Assembly (NCBI GenBank): GCA_033239525.1
Contig: BSYO01000014.1
Coordinates: 10,772,021 to 10,836,020 of the forward strand
Length of the DNA: 64,000 bases
Source: Nepenthes gracilis
Lineage: Eukaryota > Streptophyta > Magnoliopsida > Caryophyllales > Nepenthaceae
Direction of reading: 5' to 3'
Numbering within the stretch: the stretch's first letter is position 1; each line of letters begins with the position of its first letter. A program made the translations under genes and the position numbers. Shown one piece after another: positions 35,870-47,666 of the stretch. Under the pieces are notes generated by a model. That model saw nothing but the letters and a program-made list of their open reading frames with translations. It was not told the origin of the DNA and ran no database searches.

Positions 35870-38520
35870 TCGCTTGTGGTATAAAATATTAGGTCACATA
35901 TCTAAAAATATTATGAAAAGGGCGATGAAAGATGAAATTTTATCTAACTTTAATTTCTCCAATCTTAATATATATATGGATTATATTAAAGAAAAGCAAA
36001 CCAAATATATAAAAAGGGTGTCACAAGAAGTACAAAACTTTTAAAAATTATCCATACTAACATTTGTGGGCCTTTTGATTATCTATCTTTAGATAAAAAA
36101 TTATTTTATCACTTTTATCGATAATATTTTATATTATTGTTATATTTATTTATTATATGAAATGTCTCATGCTATAAATACTTTATAGATATAACTAATT
36201 GAGATTATAAGATAATTAAATAGAAGTGTGAAGGTTATTCAATCTGATAAAGATGGTGAATATTACGATAAATATGATAAATTAGGGTAATGTCCTAACC
36301 TTTTTATTAAGCTATTATAAAAGTACAGTATACACTTACAATACACTATGCCAGGAATGCCGCAATAGTATGGTATTGTTGAAGAGCGTTATCATATATT
36401 GATAGATATGGTTAGGAGTATATTGAATAATTTTTCTTTAATTAAATTTTTTTATGGATTAAAACCCTTAAGACTACTGTATATATTCTTAACCAGATTC
36501 TTAATAAGGTGATTCTTAAACTCTTTTAAAGTTATGGACTGATAGAAAATTGAATATTCAACATATACATATTTAGAGGTGTCAAGTAAATATTAGAATA
36601 TATTATCTATAAAAAAGAAATTAGATTTTAAAATTATTAGTGGATATTTTATTAATTATCTATAGAAATCTTAAATGTATAAGTTTACTATCCTAACTAT
36701 AGTATGAGAATAATAAAAATTGATAATCCTTGATTCTTTAAGGATGGTAAAATTAGTTGGAGTGATATTTTTACAAAATGTGGTTAGTAAAAAAATTAGA
36801 ACATAACTCCCTATACTCATAATTTATAAAAAAAATATTATTCTAACTAATATTGAACAACAAATTAGTATTCCATATTCCATAATAAGAATGTCGCCAT
36901 TAAACAAAATATAGAACGACCATAAAAAATAATATTAATATGATTTTATAAAGAAAGGAGACCTACTATTTCAAATGATTATTTGGTTTATTTATAAAAA
37001 TTTAAATATAATATAATGATATATGATGATTTGATTTCTTTTTAATAAGTCATAGAAAAAAATAATTTTTCTAAATGGATTAATGTTATAAAAGACAAGT
37101 TAAAATTTGTGGCACAAAATAAAATATAAGATCTCGTCAAATTACTTGAATGCTACAAAACAATTAATTGTAAATGAGTATTTAAAATCAAACGTAACTT
37201 TAAATATATTATCGAATGATGTAAGGTTAGACTTATGGCCAAAGATTTTACACAAAGAGATAACATTAATTATAAAAAGACATTTTCTCTAATTTTAAAG
37301 GATTTTTTAAGAATCATAATTGTATTAGTGGCATATTTTGACTTAGAATTATACCAAATAAATGTAAAGACTACTTTTTTGAATGAAAGTTTAGATGAAG
37401 AAGTCTACATTGAACAACTTAAAAGATTTAGTTGAATGGTAAGAGAATTTAGTTTACAAATTAAAGAAATCAATATATAGATTTAAATAAAACTCACGAT
37501 AATGATACTTTAAATTTTATGATACCATTTTATCCTTTAATTTTATGAAAAATACTCGTTGATCGATGTATATACCTAAAGGTCAGTGAGAACGAGTTTA
37601 TATTTTTGATTCTATATATTGATGATTATTATATGTAAGTAGTGATTTTGGGTTGTTATATAAGGGCAATCACTCTAAAAATTTTAATGTGAAAGATATA
37701 GGTGAGACAATTCATATGATATGAATTAAAATATTTCAAGATAGATCAAATAAATTATTAGGATTATTTCAAAAAGAATATAACAAGAAAATTTTGGAAG
37801 TATTTGGAACAAAACACTGTACAACCAATATTACTTCAATTCAGAAAGGTAATAAATTTAATTTAATGTAATACTTACAAAATGAATGGAAATGAAATCA
37901 AATGAGGAACATTCCTTAAATGAGGAATATTCATTATGCATTTACGGTTGTACAAACTTATACCAGACCAAATATAAGTTTTGTGATTAATATATTTGGA
38001 TGATACCAAAGCAATCCTATTATGAATTACTGAAAAGTTATAAAAAAAAGTAATGAAATACTTATAAGAAATTAAAAACTACATGCTTACTTATAAGAAA
38101 TCCAATCATTTGGAAGTGATAGTATATTTAGATTTAGATTATGTTGAATGTTTAGATATTAGAAAATCTTTGCCTACTAGGAAAGAGGATAACAAGATTT
38201 ACATCTGGATATATTTTTCTTTTAATTGGAGGTGTAATTTCATAGAAAAATAGAAAGCAATTTGTGATTGTTATGTCCACAATGGAAGTAGAGTTTGTGG
38301 CATACTTTGAAACTATTACATATGCATTATGACTATAGAATTTTATTTCAGGATTTAAAATTATCAACAGTATAGTACGGTAGTTAAAAGTTTATTGTGA
38401 TAATTTTACAGTAGTCTTTTCTCAAAAAATGACATATTTAAAAGGTACTAAGCATATAAAAATTAAATATCTTATTTTTAAAAGTAAAATTCAAAACAAA
38501 ATGTGCCAATATAATATATT
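35870..38520 (+). pseudogene. copia-A integrase-RT-RNase H remnant
   Basis: In shifting frames I see KNYFITFIDNILYYCYIYLL and then SDKDGEYYDKYDK (integrase D regions, about 36090-36290). VEERYHILIDMVRS follows (the E region, about 36380-36420). RT is seen as FSLILKDFLRIIIVLVAYFD, QINVKTTFLNESLDEEVYIE (37235-37435). RNase H ends with VYCDNFTVVFSQK and TKHIKIKYL (about 38390-38470). The YVDD region is not clear. Many stops make it inactive. Confidence 0.8.
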
Positions 38521-38971
38521 AACACCAAACTTATAATTGTAAATCCATTAATTAATTATTTATATTTAAAGATATTTGTAAATCATATTGATAGTGTGGG
38601 TCTTTGTCGTTAACTATGATGTAATGATATGACTCTTGATATTTGAGATCTCACATAATATCTTTCTACCATGCCTTATTTTTTTCTATTAGTCAAACTT
38701 AAAATTTTAGATTAATGATAATAAGACTAGTTTTCCACTAATATATTATTATTAGACTATGTGAATATTTCTCATTTAAAACTTAATCATGTAATTTATA
38801 GATATTGTGGTACATTAAAGGACTGATGTTACACAATGATATAGAACTGTCATGACTCAATTTTTTTATTACTTAATTATAGTATTATGCTATCTAAACT
38901 ATTAGAAGATTATAATATTACGCACTTAAAGTTTTTGATTAATTTTGATAAATATTATTATCATATCGACC

Positions 38972-38982
38972 AAAAGGGAGAA
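38972..38982 (+). promoter_or_regulatory. Polypurine tract of copia-A
   Basis: AAAAGGGAGAA immediately precedes the TG of the 3' LTR, as in plant copia elements. Confidence 0.75.
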
Positions 38983-39547
38983 TGTTAGAAATATATCAAA
39001 CATTATAAGGTATATGAATTATTGATTTATTAAATTGATTAAATAAAAATAATCCTATTAGTTTATATATATATTAAAGAGAAATTTTTTAAAAGATATT
39101 TTCGTTTAAGATATATATCATTTGATGAAAAGAATATGTTATTTACTAATAGATTTGTCCTTTAGAGAATAGATATATCCTTTTAAAATATACACATTAA
39201 ATGAAAAAATATGTTATTTTTCAATGAGCATATCTTTTCAAGATACATCTTTTGAGCGAAATAACGGACATTTTGATAATTTGAAAATGATCATCTCTTT
39301 ATAAAATGACGTCTATGGCCATTATTTTGGGATGTATAATATTGTTATAAAGTCTCTACAAATCATAAGAAGAATAAAAAAAAATCATCTCCAAATTCTT
39401 CAAGATAAGAACAATATCAGTGTGATACATAAAAGTTTTGTGATTATGAATTTAGGTATGTAAATTTATTTATATACATGATTGTTAAAAAAATATGATA
39501 ATGAAGATCCTGATTATTAAAGTTTTATCTCAATGAAGTAACTTACA
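38983..39547 (+). repeat. 3' LTR of copia-A
   Basis: It begins TGTTAGAAATATATC and ends AGTAACTTACA, followed by AATAT. It aligns over nearly its full length with 7432-7972. Confidence 0.8.
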
Positions 39548-39552
39548 AATAT

Positions 39553-39987
39553 GACACTGCCCATCAAAGATTAGGGAATAGATATGCCTACTCTCTAGCC
39601 TAGAATTCGCAGCCAATCTAAATTCAACTCTCTCCCAACTAGTTTTGGCTATTAACCTATATATATCACCACCAACTTATCTTCACAAGGGCCCCAAAAA
39701 ATCATTAAGAAATAGACAATGCTATTGCTAAAGGGAACAATACTCACCCGAGATAGTGCCTTTCAAGCCAAATGCTCTGCCACAACCCTAAGAAGAAAAG
39801 TGGGGCATTACCTTCCTTGGATATCTCTAAGTGTCCCAAGAGAAGTGTTCAACACTCAGATGTAAGCAACTGGGGATAGGAGATCAAATTGCTTCCCATC
39901 CAAATATTGAGTAGTCCTTAATAATAATGATGTAAGAGAAACACCTCTTAAAGGCCAACTATCTCCTATTAAGCCCCATAGAGAGCT
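39553..39987. other. Unassigned spacer
   Basis: Mixed-composition sequence between two elements. Short minus-strand coding-like text (for example TQYLDGKQFDLLSPVAYI) does not match a family I can name. Confidence 0.4.
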
Positions 39988-39992
39988 CGCGC

Positions 39993-41150
39993 TGTTGGGG
40001 TAAGGGAATGCTGGTTGGTTGGACAAAAACTGAGCGGATAAAAGTGATAGGCACACAGTGAAATAATCGAAACCCCTCGTCAACCGTCAACCACCGATTT
40101 AATAAACATAATGAACAAAGAATACGCAACGTTTTTAACATGAAAATCCTTCTCAATCAAGAGAAAAATCACGGGACAAACTCCGAACAAGCTTTCACTA
40201 TATAAAATCGGTAATAATAACTCCCAAGATAGAATACCCGTAATCACTAGAGACAAAATAAAGAAAAACAATCTCCAGAGTAAAAAAACTCTCATTCGCT
40301 CTTATCTATCAGTTTTTCTTCTCTCATTCCTCTCACTGGTAGTGCTCTCTACTTATTCTAATTTTACAAGTGTTGCAGCAAATAGTGAATAGTAAAAGAT
40401 CCATTCCGCACTTTGCTCCATTCCACCGTTGCTATCCTACTGCTACTTCTTCTGAAGCACATGGTGCGCTTTTATAATAACGCCGGCTCTAAATCACATC
40501 TGCTTACCTGGCCTGATCTTGTAAATGATTTGTCACACCAACTCTGTCATTTTCTATGCCTTTACCAGTTCCCGCACTTCACGCATGCTTTATAGGTTAA
40601 CTTGCTCTACACAGATGGTGCATGCCCTGTAGGTCAGTTACGTACTCTACAAAGCTTGCTAACTCTAAAAAGTCAACTGTTCTATAAAGTTAGCTGCCAG
40701 CTTTCCAGTTAAGCTCTCCTCAGCCATCACCTAGTATTCTCGGTCATCACTAGTTTCCTTGACCATCACCTAGTGTCCTCGGTTATTACTAGTCACTTTA
40801 ACTGTCACAACTTGCTGTCCGTTTAGGTGAAATCCACTTCGAAAATCCACTCCAGATTTTCACTTCAGAAATCTACTCCGAGATTTGCTCACTCCAACAA
40901 ATGGTTGCTCCAAAATTTTCCACTCTAGTAAATGGTCACTCTGAGATTTGCCCACTCCGGCAAATGGTTACTCTGAGATTTATCACTCTGACAAATGGTC
41001 ACTACGAAATTTTCCCACTTTGACAAATGGCCACTCTGGTCATTACTGTAACCAATTTATAGTACTCTGAATTTCACACAAATCCTGTGCAATCTTCCAA
41101 TGATGCGTCCGTTTGTTGCATTACCTATAAGAGAGTGACTAAACCAAACA
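39993..41150 (-). repeat. 3' LTR of copia-C
   Basis: It begins TGTTGGGGTAAGG and ends CTAAACCAAACA on the plus strand. It is co-linear with the right LTR but about 180 bases shorter, mainly because it has five rather than nine units of a 33-bp repeat (40875-41040). Confidence 0.85.
40875..41040. repeat. 33-bp LTR minisatellite, 5 copies
   Basis: Units of the type CTCTGAGATTTGCCCACTC + CGGCAAATGGTCA. This is the short allele of the array at 43599-43893. Confidence 0.8.
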
Positions 41151-41791
41151 AACTTTCCCTCCTGGCCTTGTAGAAAAACCTTTGCCTTTTTCCGGTGGTT
41201 GTCATCGCCTAGCTTTCGACAATTTCTCTTCAACCGGGATCCTGACATCAGCCTCTACAAGCTTGAATGAGACCTTCTTCCACTTCATTGAACTTAGAGT
41301 AGTCTAACTTCCTTTCAGCTCATTCTCTGCGATTGAATCACTCTCCCTTGTATTCTTCCTAGGCCACCTCCTCCTACCACCTTGACCAATGCCTCCGTTG
41401 GTCATCTTGGCATCATCCTTAGCAACCTAAGCATTCATCAGGTACCAACCTGATCTCTTACTTTCCCTTGTCACAGAAGAGGTGCCTTTGGTGAGTTTTT
41501 ATTGGCCATTTCCAAACGCTATCATTAAGCCTTCTTTATCAAGCTTCCCGATTAAAATCACATTCAACCATAAATTCTGGGCATATTGCACGCCTTTCAG
41601 CACGAGCTTCTTTCCGTTGCTTGTCCGCAAGAAAACATCTCTAATACCAATATCCTCGACGAGTCACTGTTACCCATATTTAATACCCCATGGTTTGCGA
41701 GCGTATAACTCATAAAATGGGACTTCCTTGGTGTTATATGGTGTGAGGCACCACTGTCCATCAGCCAACTTGTCTCCTGGCTCGGTAGGCT

Positions 41792-42286
41792 CTATGCTTC
41801 CCCTACGTAGACAACCAAGAGGTCTCTATAAAGAGCGATAGTGTCCCGATCATTATCATCATAATTTTGCCTCTCCTGATGCCTGCCTCTACCCCCTTGC
41901 TCATGCTTCCTCTGTGGGTAGTCTCCCTTCATGCGGTTCTTCTTACCACAATGAAAGCATGTCTTCCACAGAAGCTTGAACAGGCCATTGCTCCTCTCCA
42001 ATTTACCACCTCGGTCCCTCAATCTCCTATGTCCCTAACTGCTAGTCGCCAGAAGCAGATTCGACTCCCCTAAGGCCTCATCGCTTTCCCTCCTCATTGA
42101 CTCATTCATAAGTAAGGAAACAATGGCCTCATCCAAATTGAGCGTATCTTTTCTGAAAAATAGCGTCATGATAATATAATTGTACAAGGTCAGCAATGAC
42201 GCTAGCAACATCAACACTTTGTCTTCCTCCTTGATCTTCTCATCAAGGGTCGACATCTGCGTCACAATCTTATTGAACTTCTTCAC
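41792..42286 (-). pseudogene. gag of copia-C
   Basis: Two pieces. The first (42035-42286) has DEKIKEEDKVLMLLASLL and LNLDEAIVSLLMNESMRRE, the copia UBN2-type Gag. The second (41792-42022) has CFHCGKKNRMKGDYPQRK, a zinc knuckle in which the His is Arg and the last Cys is Tyr. Further left, text like FLRTSNGKKLVLKGVQY and WLNVILIGKLDKEG marks the start of the protease-downstream region before the interior ends. Upstream of 42286, about 370 bases up to the primer site contain further degraded gag text. Confidence 0.75.
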
Positions 42287-42650
42287 ATGCAGGCAAAAAT
42301 AACTTCTTCACATATAGCCTCATTATCAAGGACTTGGACTTATACTAGTTCCCAAGCTTCTCCTAAACCTTCACTGGATCCGACAAGCCAATGACCTCCT
42401 GAAAAGTGTTATCCATAAGACACAATTTGATCGTGTAATTAGCAAGATCCCTCCTATCTTACCACTTCTCCTCCGTCATGTTCTCCAACTTATCTTCCTT
42501 CCACCAAAGTACTTTTACCATTCCTTCTCGAGTCAAAATATTTCTCACCCTTTCTTACCAAAGGATGAAATTATTTTTTCCATTAAACTATTTCACACTA
42601 AATAGTAAACTCCTTAACGACAATGCAATCCAGCCAAAGGTTTATAACCT

Positions 42651-42663
42651 CTCTTTGATACCA
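42651..42663 (-). promoter_or_regulatory. tRNA-Met primer-binding site of copia-C
   Basis: TGGTATCAAAGAG on the minus strand, directly after the 5' LTR end CCCCAACCAG. It differs from the standard TGGTATCAGAG by one base. Confidence 0.85.
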
Positions 42664-42664
42664 C

Positions 42665-44002
42665 TGGTTGGGGTAAGGAAATGCCGGTCGATTGGACAAA
42701 AACTGAGCAGACAAAAGTGATAGGCACACAGCGGAATAACCCGAACACCCCTCGATCGTCAGCCATTGATTTAGTAGGTATAAAGAATATAGAATGCACA
42801 ACATTTTTAACGTGAAAACCCATGTCAATCAAGAAAAAATCCATGAAAAAATCTCCGAATAAACTTCCACCGTGTAAAATAAGTTACAATAATCCTCGAG
42901 ACAGAATACCCACAACCACCCGAGATAGAACAAAGAAAAACAATCTTCAGAGTAAGAAAACTCTCATTACCTCTTATCTCTCATTTTTTTCTCTCCATCT
43001 CAATGGTGATACTTTTTGCTCACTCTGATTTTACAAGTGTGGTAACAAATAGCAAATAATAAGAGCTCCCTTTCATACTTTGCTCCGTTCTACTATCCGT
43101 TCTATTGCCGCTATCCTGTTGCTAGTTATATTGAAGTACCTGGTATGCTTTTATAATGACGTCGGCCTCAAATCACATTTGTTCACCTAGCCTGATTTTA
43201 CACATGATTTGTCATACAAACTCTGCCATTTTCAGCACCTGTAACAGTTCCCATGCTTCATGCATGCTCTGCAGGTCAACATACTCTGTGTAAACGGTGC
43301 ATACCCTACAAGTTAGCTACCTGCTCTATAAAACCTGCCAACTCTAAAAAGTCACTTGTTCTGTAAAGTCAGTTGTCAACTTTCCAGTCAAACTATTTTC
43401 GGCCATCATTTAGTGTCCTCGGTCATCACTAGTCTCTTTGGCCATCATTTGGTGTCCTCGGCCATCACCTAGTGTCCTCGGCCGTTACTTGTGTCTTTGA
43501 CCGTCACAACTTGCTGTTCGTCCGAGTGAAATTCACTCTCGATTTCCACTCGAAAATCTACTCTAAAAATCCACTCCGGATTTCCACTTCCAAAATCTAC
43601 TCCAAGATTTGCCTACTCCGAAAAATAGTCACTCCAAGATTTGCCCACTCCGCTAAATGGTCACTCTAAGATTTGCCACTTTGACAAATGGTCGCTTCAA
43701 GATTTGCCCACTTTAAAAAATGGTCGCTCGGAGATTTTCCTACTCCGGAAAGTAGTCGCTCCAAGATTTGCCACTCCGACAAATGGTTGTTCAGAGATTT
43801 TTCCAATTTGGCCAATGGTCACTCCAAGATTTGCCACACCGGCAAATGGTCGCTTCGAGATTTGCCTACTTTGGAAAATGGTTACTCTGATAATTGCTGT
43901 AACTAGTTTGCAACACTTTCGAATTTTACACGAACCCTATGCGATCTTTCAATGACGTGTTCATTTGTTGATTCACCCACAAGAGAATGATCAAATCTAA
44001 CA
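42665..44002 (-). repeat. 5' LTR of copia-C
   Basis: It begins TGGTTGGGGTAAGG (one extra base against the left copy) and ends AATCTAACA. It contains the long form of the 33-bp array and CCTCGGTCATCAC-type repeats at 43400-43490 that are also present in the left LTR. Confidence 0.85.
43599..43893. repeat. 33-bp LTR minisatellite, 9 copies
   Basis: Nine diverged units of the type CTCCAAGATTTGCCCACTC + CGACAAATGGTCA. Units are in frame, so a repetitive reading stretch appears on the plus strand; it is not considered a gene. Confidence 0.85.
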
Positions 44003-44016
44003 CGAGCCCTTTATAT

Positions 44017-44802
44017 TGTTAGGGTCACTCCCTTCGGGGTGCTTTATCCGCGAACATATGAAAGAAAATGGACGCGAACTTTTGGAGAGGTCCGAGAACA
44101 TGAGTCCGAGAAGTGTCCGAGAGGAGTCAGGTCCGAGAGGTAGCTTGTCAAATAGATGAGGACTTGTTGGAGGAGTCATATCCGAGAGATAGCTGAAGGC
44201 ATGGACGAGGACTCTGAAAGCCTAGGCGTTGATCTCTCTCTCTGTAGGTCTGCTACAGCCGTGTTTGCAGGTGGACAGTTGACCCACTCTGATTAAAAGT
44301 TTGAGGCGGCTACAACTTCCAATAGGCGACAGGCCTGCCACTCCGCACTCCAGGCGTGCGCCTACTGTGGCAGACCTAGGAGGCGTTGTCCTGCCACCCT
44401 ACTGCTAGGGTGGCTGGCCGACCACTAGGCCCCTTGTATATATATATGCTTCTGCCCTTGCTAAAGGGTGTGCATCACTTGGGTGTGCTTTGAAAGAGTT
44501 GTGGGCAAGCCTTTGTTGTAAAGATAGAGAGAGAGAGACACTTTTAAAGAGAGACATACACTTGTGATTGTTTTCTTTGTTTGGGCTTATATAGCTAACA
44601 TTATTGTAAGCAATCAACTGTTTATAGTGTATTCTTTTATGGTTTTTACCTTAGTTGAGAAGGGTCTTTCCACGTTAAAATCTCGTGTATATTTTCTCAC
44701 TTATTCTATCTCTACTTTTGCTCGTCCAACCGGGTGCTTTTCTCTGTTGACGTCCAAGTGATCCGTCCGACCAGTCACCATGTCTTCCGTTTTGTACCAA
44801 CA
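44017..44802 (+). repeat. 5' LTR of copia-B
   Basis: TGTTAGGGTCACTCCC to TTTGTACCAACA. A TATATATAT box near 44437 is followed by the expected transcript start region. GTCCGAGA words recur at 44091-44170. Confidence 0.95.
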
Positions 44803-44804
44803 AG

Positions 44805-44815
44805 TGGTATCAGAG
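44805..44815 (+). promoter_or_regulatory. tRNA-Met primer-binding site of copia-B
   Basis: A perfect TGGTATCAGAG, two bases after the LTR end. Confidence 0.95.
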
Positions 44816-44853
44816 ATGTGGTTTTTTGTACGGTGACTTTGTTGCTGGCTGCT

Positions 44854-45725
44854 ATGGAGGTCGGAAGCAAAATGATTTGCTTGAACGGAACCAATTTTGA
44901 CACCTGGCAGAGCAAGATGTCGGACTTGCTCTTTGTAAAGTCCATGCATAATCCGATATTTACCACACAAAAGCCGACGAAAAAATCAGACGAGGAGAGG
45001 ACGCTGGAGCACAAGTAAGTGTGTGGTTATGTCCGACAGTTCGTGGACGATAACGTGTACAACCACGTTCGGGGAGAGACGAATGCCAATGTGCTCTGGG
45101 AGAAGTTGCAGAAGTTGTACACCTCCAAGACAGGGAATAACAAAATCTTTCACTTGATGAGGCTCATGCAAATTCGGTACAAGGACGGCTCATTTGTCAC
45201 TGACCACCTGACCGAATTCTAGGGCTGTGTTGATCGCCCGAATGGCATGGGGATCAAATTTGAGGATGAGGTGCTCGGACTCTTGCTCCTGGCAACCCTC
45301 TCGGACTCATGGGAGGTCATGAGGATCACCATCGCCAACACAGCCCCTGACGACAGGTGACTTTGGAGATGGCTAAAGGAGCTGTACTGAACGAGAAGGT
45401 GAGACGGCAGTCTCAGGATACGTCCACCTCTCAACACTCCGAGGTCATTGTTACCGAATCAAGGGGAAGGTGCCAAGGACGTGGCCCAAAATCTGAAGAC
45501 AAAGGGCGAAGTAAGTCACGTTTTCAGTACCAGAACATGGAATGCCATCATTGTGACAAGAAGGGGTGCATCAAGAAGTTTTGTTACAAATGGAAGCGTA
45601 AAAATGCTAGAAAAGATAGGGGTGAAAAGAGACGTGGCGAGGAAGAGTCCTCGGTCTCCGTCGTGATAGGAGGTGACCTCCTTTCGGCCTGTGAGTCTGA
45701 GGACTCTGTGACCATGGCCGAGTAG
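44854..45725 (+). pseudogene. gag of copia-B
   Basis: The ATG at 44854 starts MEVGSKMICLNGTNFDTWQ, a normal copia Gag start. Stops fall at 45016 (TAA) and near 45221 (TAG), with a frameshift near 45355. Middle text includes VLWEKLQKLYTSKTGNNK and LMQIRYKDGSFVTDHL. The nucleocapsid knuckle reads CHHCDKKGCIKKFC, so the His of C-C-H-C is replaced by Cys. Gag normally forms the virus-like particle; this copy cannot. Confidence 0.9.
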
Positions 45726-46180
45726 GCCTTTGATTGGGTGGTGGATTCTGGCGCATCTATATATGTCACCTCCAGGAGAGAGCTGTTCTCTACTTACACT
45801 CCAAGCACCCCCGGAGTGTTGAAGATGGGCAACATGGAGACGTCCGAGATCATTGGGCCAGGCGACGTCTCCTTGGTGGCAAACAATGGAGGTCGACTAA
45901 TTTTAAGGGACATCCGACACATCTCGGATATTCGTATGAATATCATTTTAGTAGGACGGCTTGATGACGACGAAGGCTACTGCGTTTTTTTGTGACGGGT
46001 TTCAAATTGTGAAGGTATCCATGGTTGTTGCAGGAGGAAAGACCTTAGGCCTTCATGCTCAAAGCTACAACCGAGGTGGCAAAGGTGAATACCACAAGAT
46101 GTGTGCAGTCCTCGGGCCTGTGGCATAAAAGGTTCGGACACATGAGTGAGAGGGGCATGAGTCATCTGACCAAGAAGGGT
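45705..46180 (+). repeat. Protease/GAG-pre-integrase duplication, unit 1
   Basis: 476 bases starting CTGTGACCATGGCCGAG recur directly after as unit 2 (46181 to about 46660), about 97-98% identical by eye. Unit 1 carries VDSGASIYVTSRRELF (protease active site) but has small deletions and insertions (for example GACGACGAAGGC against GACGAAGGC) that break its frame. Unit 2 keeps the longer open frame and joins the rest of pol. Confidence 0.95.
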
Positions 46181-47660
46181 CTGTGACCATGGCCGAGTAG
46201 GCCTTTGATTGGGTGGTGGATTCTGGCGCATCTATACATGTCACCTCTAGGAGAGAGCTGTTCTCTACTTACACTCCAAGTACCCCCGGAGTGTTGAAGA
46301 TGGGCAACATGGAGACGTCCGAGATCATTGGACGGGGCGACGTCTCCTTGGTGGCAAACAATGGAGGTCGACTAATTTTAAGGGACATCCGACACATCTC
46401 GGATATTCGTATGAATATCATTTTAGTAGGACGGCTTGATGACGAAGGCTACTGTAGCGTTTTTTGTGACAGCAGTTTCAAACTGACGAAGGTATCCATG
46501 GTTGTTGCCCGAGGAGGAAAGACCTTAGGCCTTCATGCTCTGAAAGCTACAACCGAGGTGGCAAAGGTGAATACCACAAGATGTGTGCAGTCCTCGGGCC
46601 TGTGGCATAAAAGGTTCGGACACATGAGTGAGAGGGGCATGAGTCATCTGACCAAGAAGGGTCTTATCCCAAAGCTAGACGAAGAAAGGTCGAGGACTTG
46701 CTCTCACTGCATGGCGGGGAAGCAACAGAGAGTCTCCTTTCATGGAGACGCATCATCCAGAAGGTCTGAGATCCTAGAGCTCGTACACACAGATGTGTAT
46801 GGACCCCTCCCAGAAAGGTCCTTTGGAGGAGCACAGTATTTTGTCTCCTTCATTGACGATTGATTAAGGAAGATGTGGGTGTTCCCGCTCAAGACCAAGG
46901 ATCAAGTCGCAGGATTCTTTGAGTAGTTCCATATCCTCATTGAGCGTGAGACCGGGAGGAAGTTGAAGGCCATACGGAGTGACAACGGTGGAGAGTACAT
47001 TGGGACTTTTGATTCCTATTGCAGAGCACACGACATCAAACATCAGAGGACTCTACCAAAGACGCCGCAATTGAACGGCATGGCCGAGAGGATGAACCAC
47101 ACCCTGATGGAAAGAGTCAGGTGCTTGTTGTCCGAGGCCAGGCTTCCGGGATCAATTTGGGCCGAGGCCTTGAAGACAGCCGCTCATGTGATCAACCGAT
47201 CGCCCAGTAAGCCTTTGGACAGGAAAGTCTCAGAAAGGATCTGGACCGGAAAGGAGCCAACTTACAACCATCTTCGGACATTTGGCTGCAAAGCCTTTGT
47301 TCATATTCCGAGAGATGAGAGGAGCAAGTTAGAGCCAAAGACAAAACAATGTGTCTTTCTAGGCTATGGCGAGAATGAGCTTGGGTATAGATTCTATGAT
47401 CCAGTGGAAAGGAAGTTTGTCCGATCCCGTGACATAGTCTTCGTTAAGGAAGAGACCATCGAGGACATTGGAAAAGAGAAGAAGTCTCAACCCAACACTT
47501 CCCAGACGGACATAGTTAATATGGATGCTGTCCGTCTAGTACCTCTTGAGTCCGATGTCGGTGGACCAAGGGTGGCCGGCAACGATGATGAGGCTGTTCC
47601 AACCTCTCAGGAGAACAGGTTGAAGATCAGGCCCCTCAATAGGCCGAGGAGGCCCCTGTA
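46181..47660 (+). pseudogene. Protease-integrase part of copia-B pol
   Basis: It begins with the second duplicated unit: protease VDSGASIHVTSRRELF, then the GAG-pre-integrase with LWHKRFGHMSERG and CSHCMAG (zinc-binding H-H-C-C). The integrase core has VHTDVYGPL, IRSDNGGEYIG and NGMAERMNHTLME, giving D, D and E. The C-terminal text LGYGENELGYRFYDP follows. In-frame stops lie near 46861 (TGA) and 46924 (TAG). The piece 46963-47661 is open. Confidence 0.92.
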
Positions 47661-47666
47661 AGACGG

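Larger units (their letters stand above)
7432..39547 (+). mobile_element. copia-A, old Ty1/copia element split by nested insertions
   Basis: Two diverged LTRs (7432-7972 and 38983-39547) are flanked outside by the identical pentamer AATAT (7427-7431 and 39548-39552), so I infer they are the two ends of one element. Its gag reading frame starts near 23640, is cut at 23760 by the Tat element, and continues in frame at 34795. Pol follows, then a polypurine tract and the 3' LTR. Without the two large insertions, including one duplication copy each, the element would be about 6.8 kb, a normal copia size though with a long leader. Many stops and the diverged LTRs mean it is old and inactive. Confidence 0.75.
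39993..44002 (-). mobile_element. copia-C, non-autonomous copia element with gag only
   Basis: A pair of LTRs (39993-41150 and 42665-44002) encloses only about 1.5 kb. On the minus strand the primer site TGGTATCAAAGAG (42651-42663) follows the right LTR and a purine tract (AGGAGGGAAAGTT, ending at 41151) precedes the left one, fixing the orientation. The flanks are CGCGC (39988-39992) and CGAGC (44003-44007), 4 of 5 alike. The interior has gag and traces of the start of protease but no integrase or RT. It would depend on enzymes from another element. Confidence 0.8.

Noticed and set aside
43641..43955. Plus-strand repetitive ORFs in the copia-C LTR
   Set aside because: In-frame translation of the 33-bp LTR minisatellite on the strand opposite to the element.
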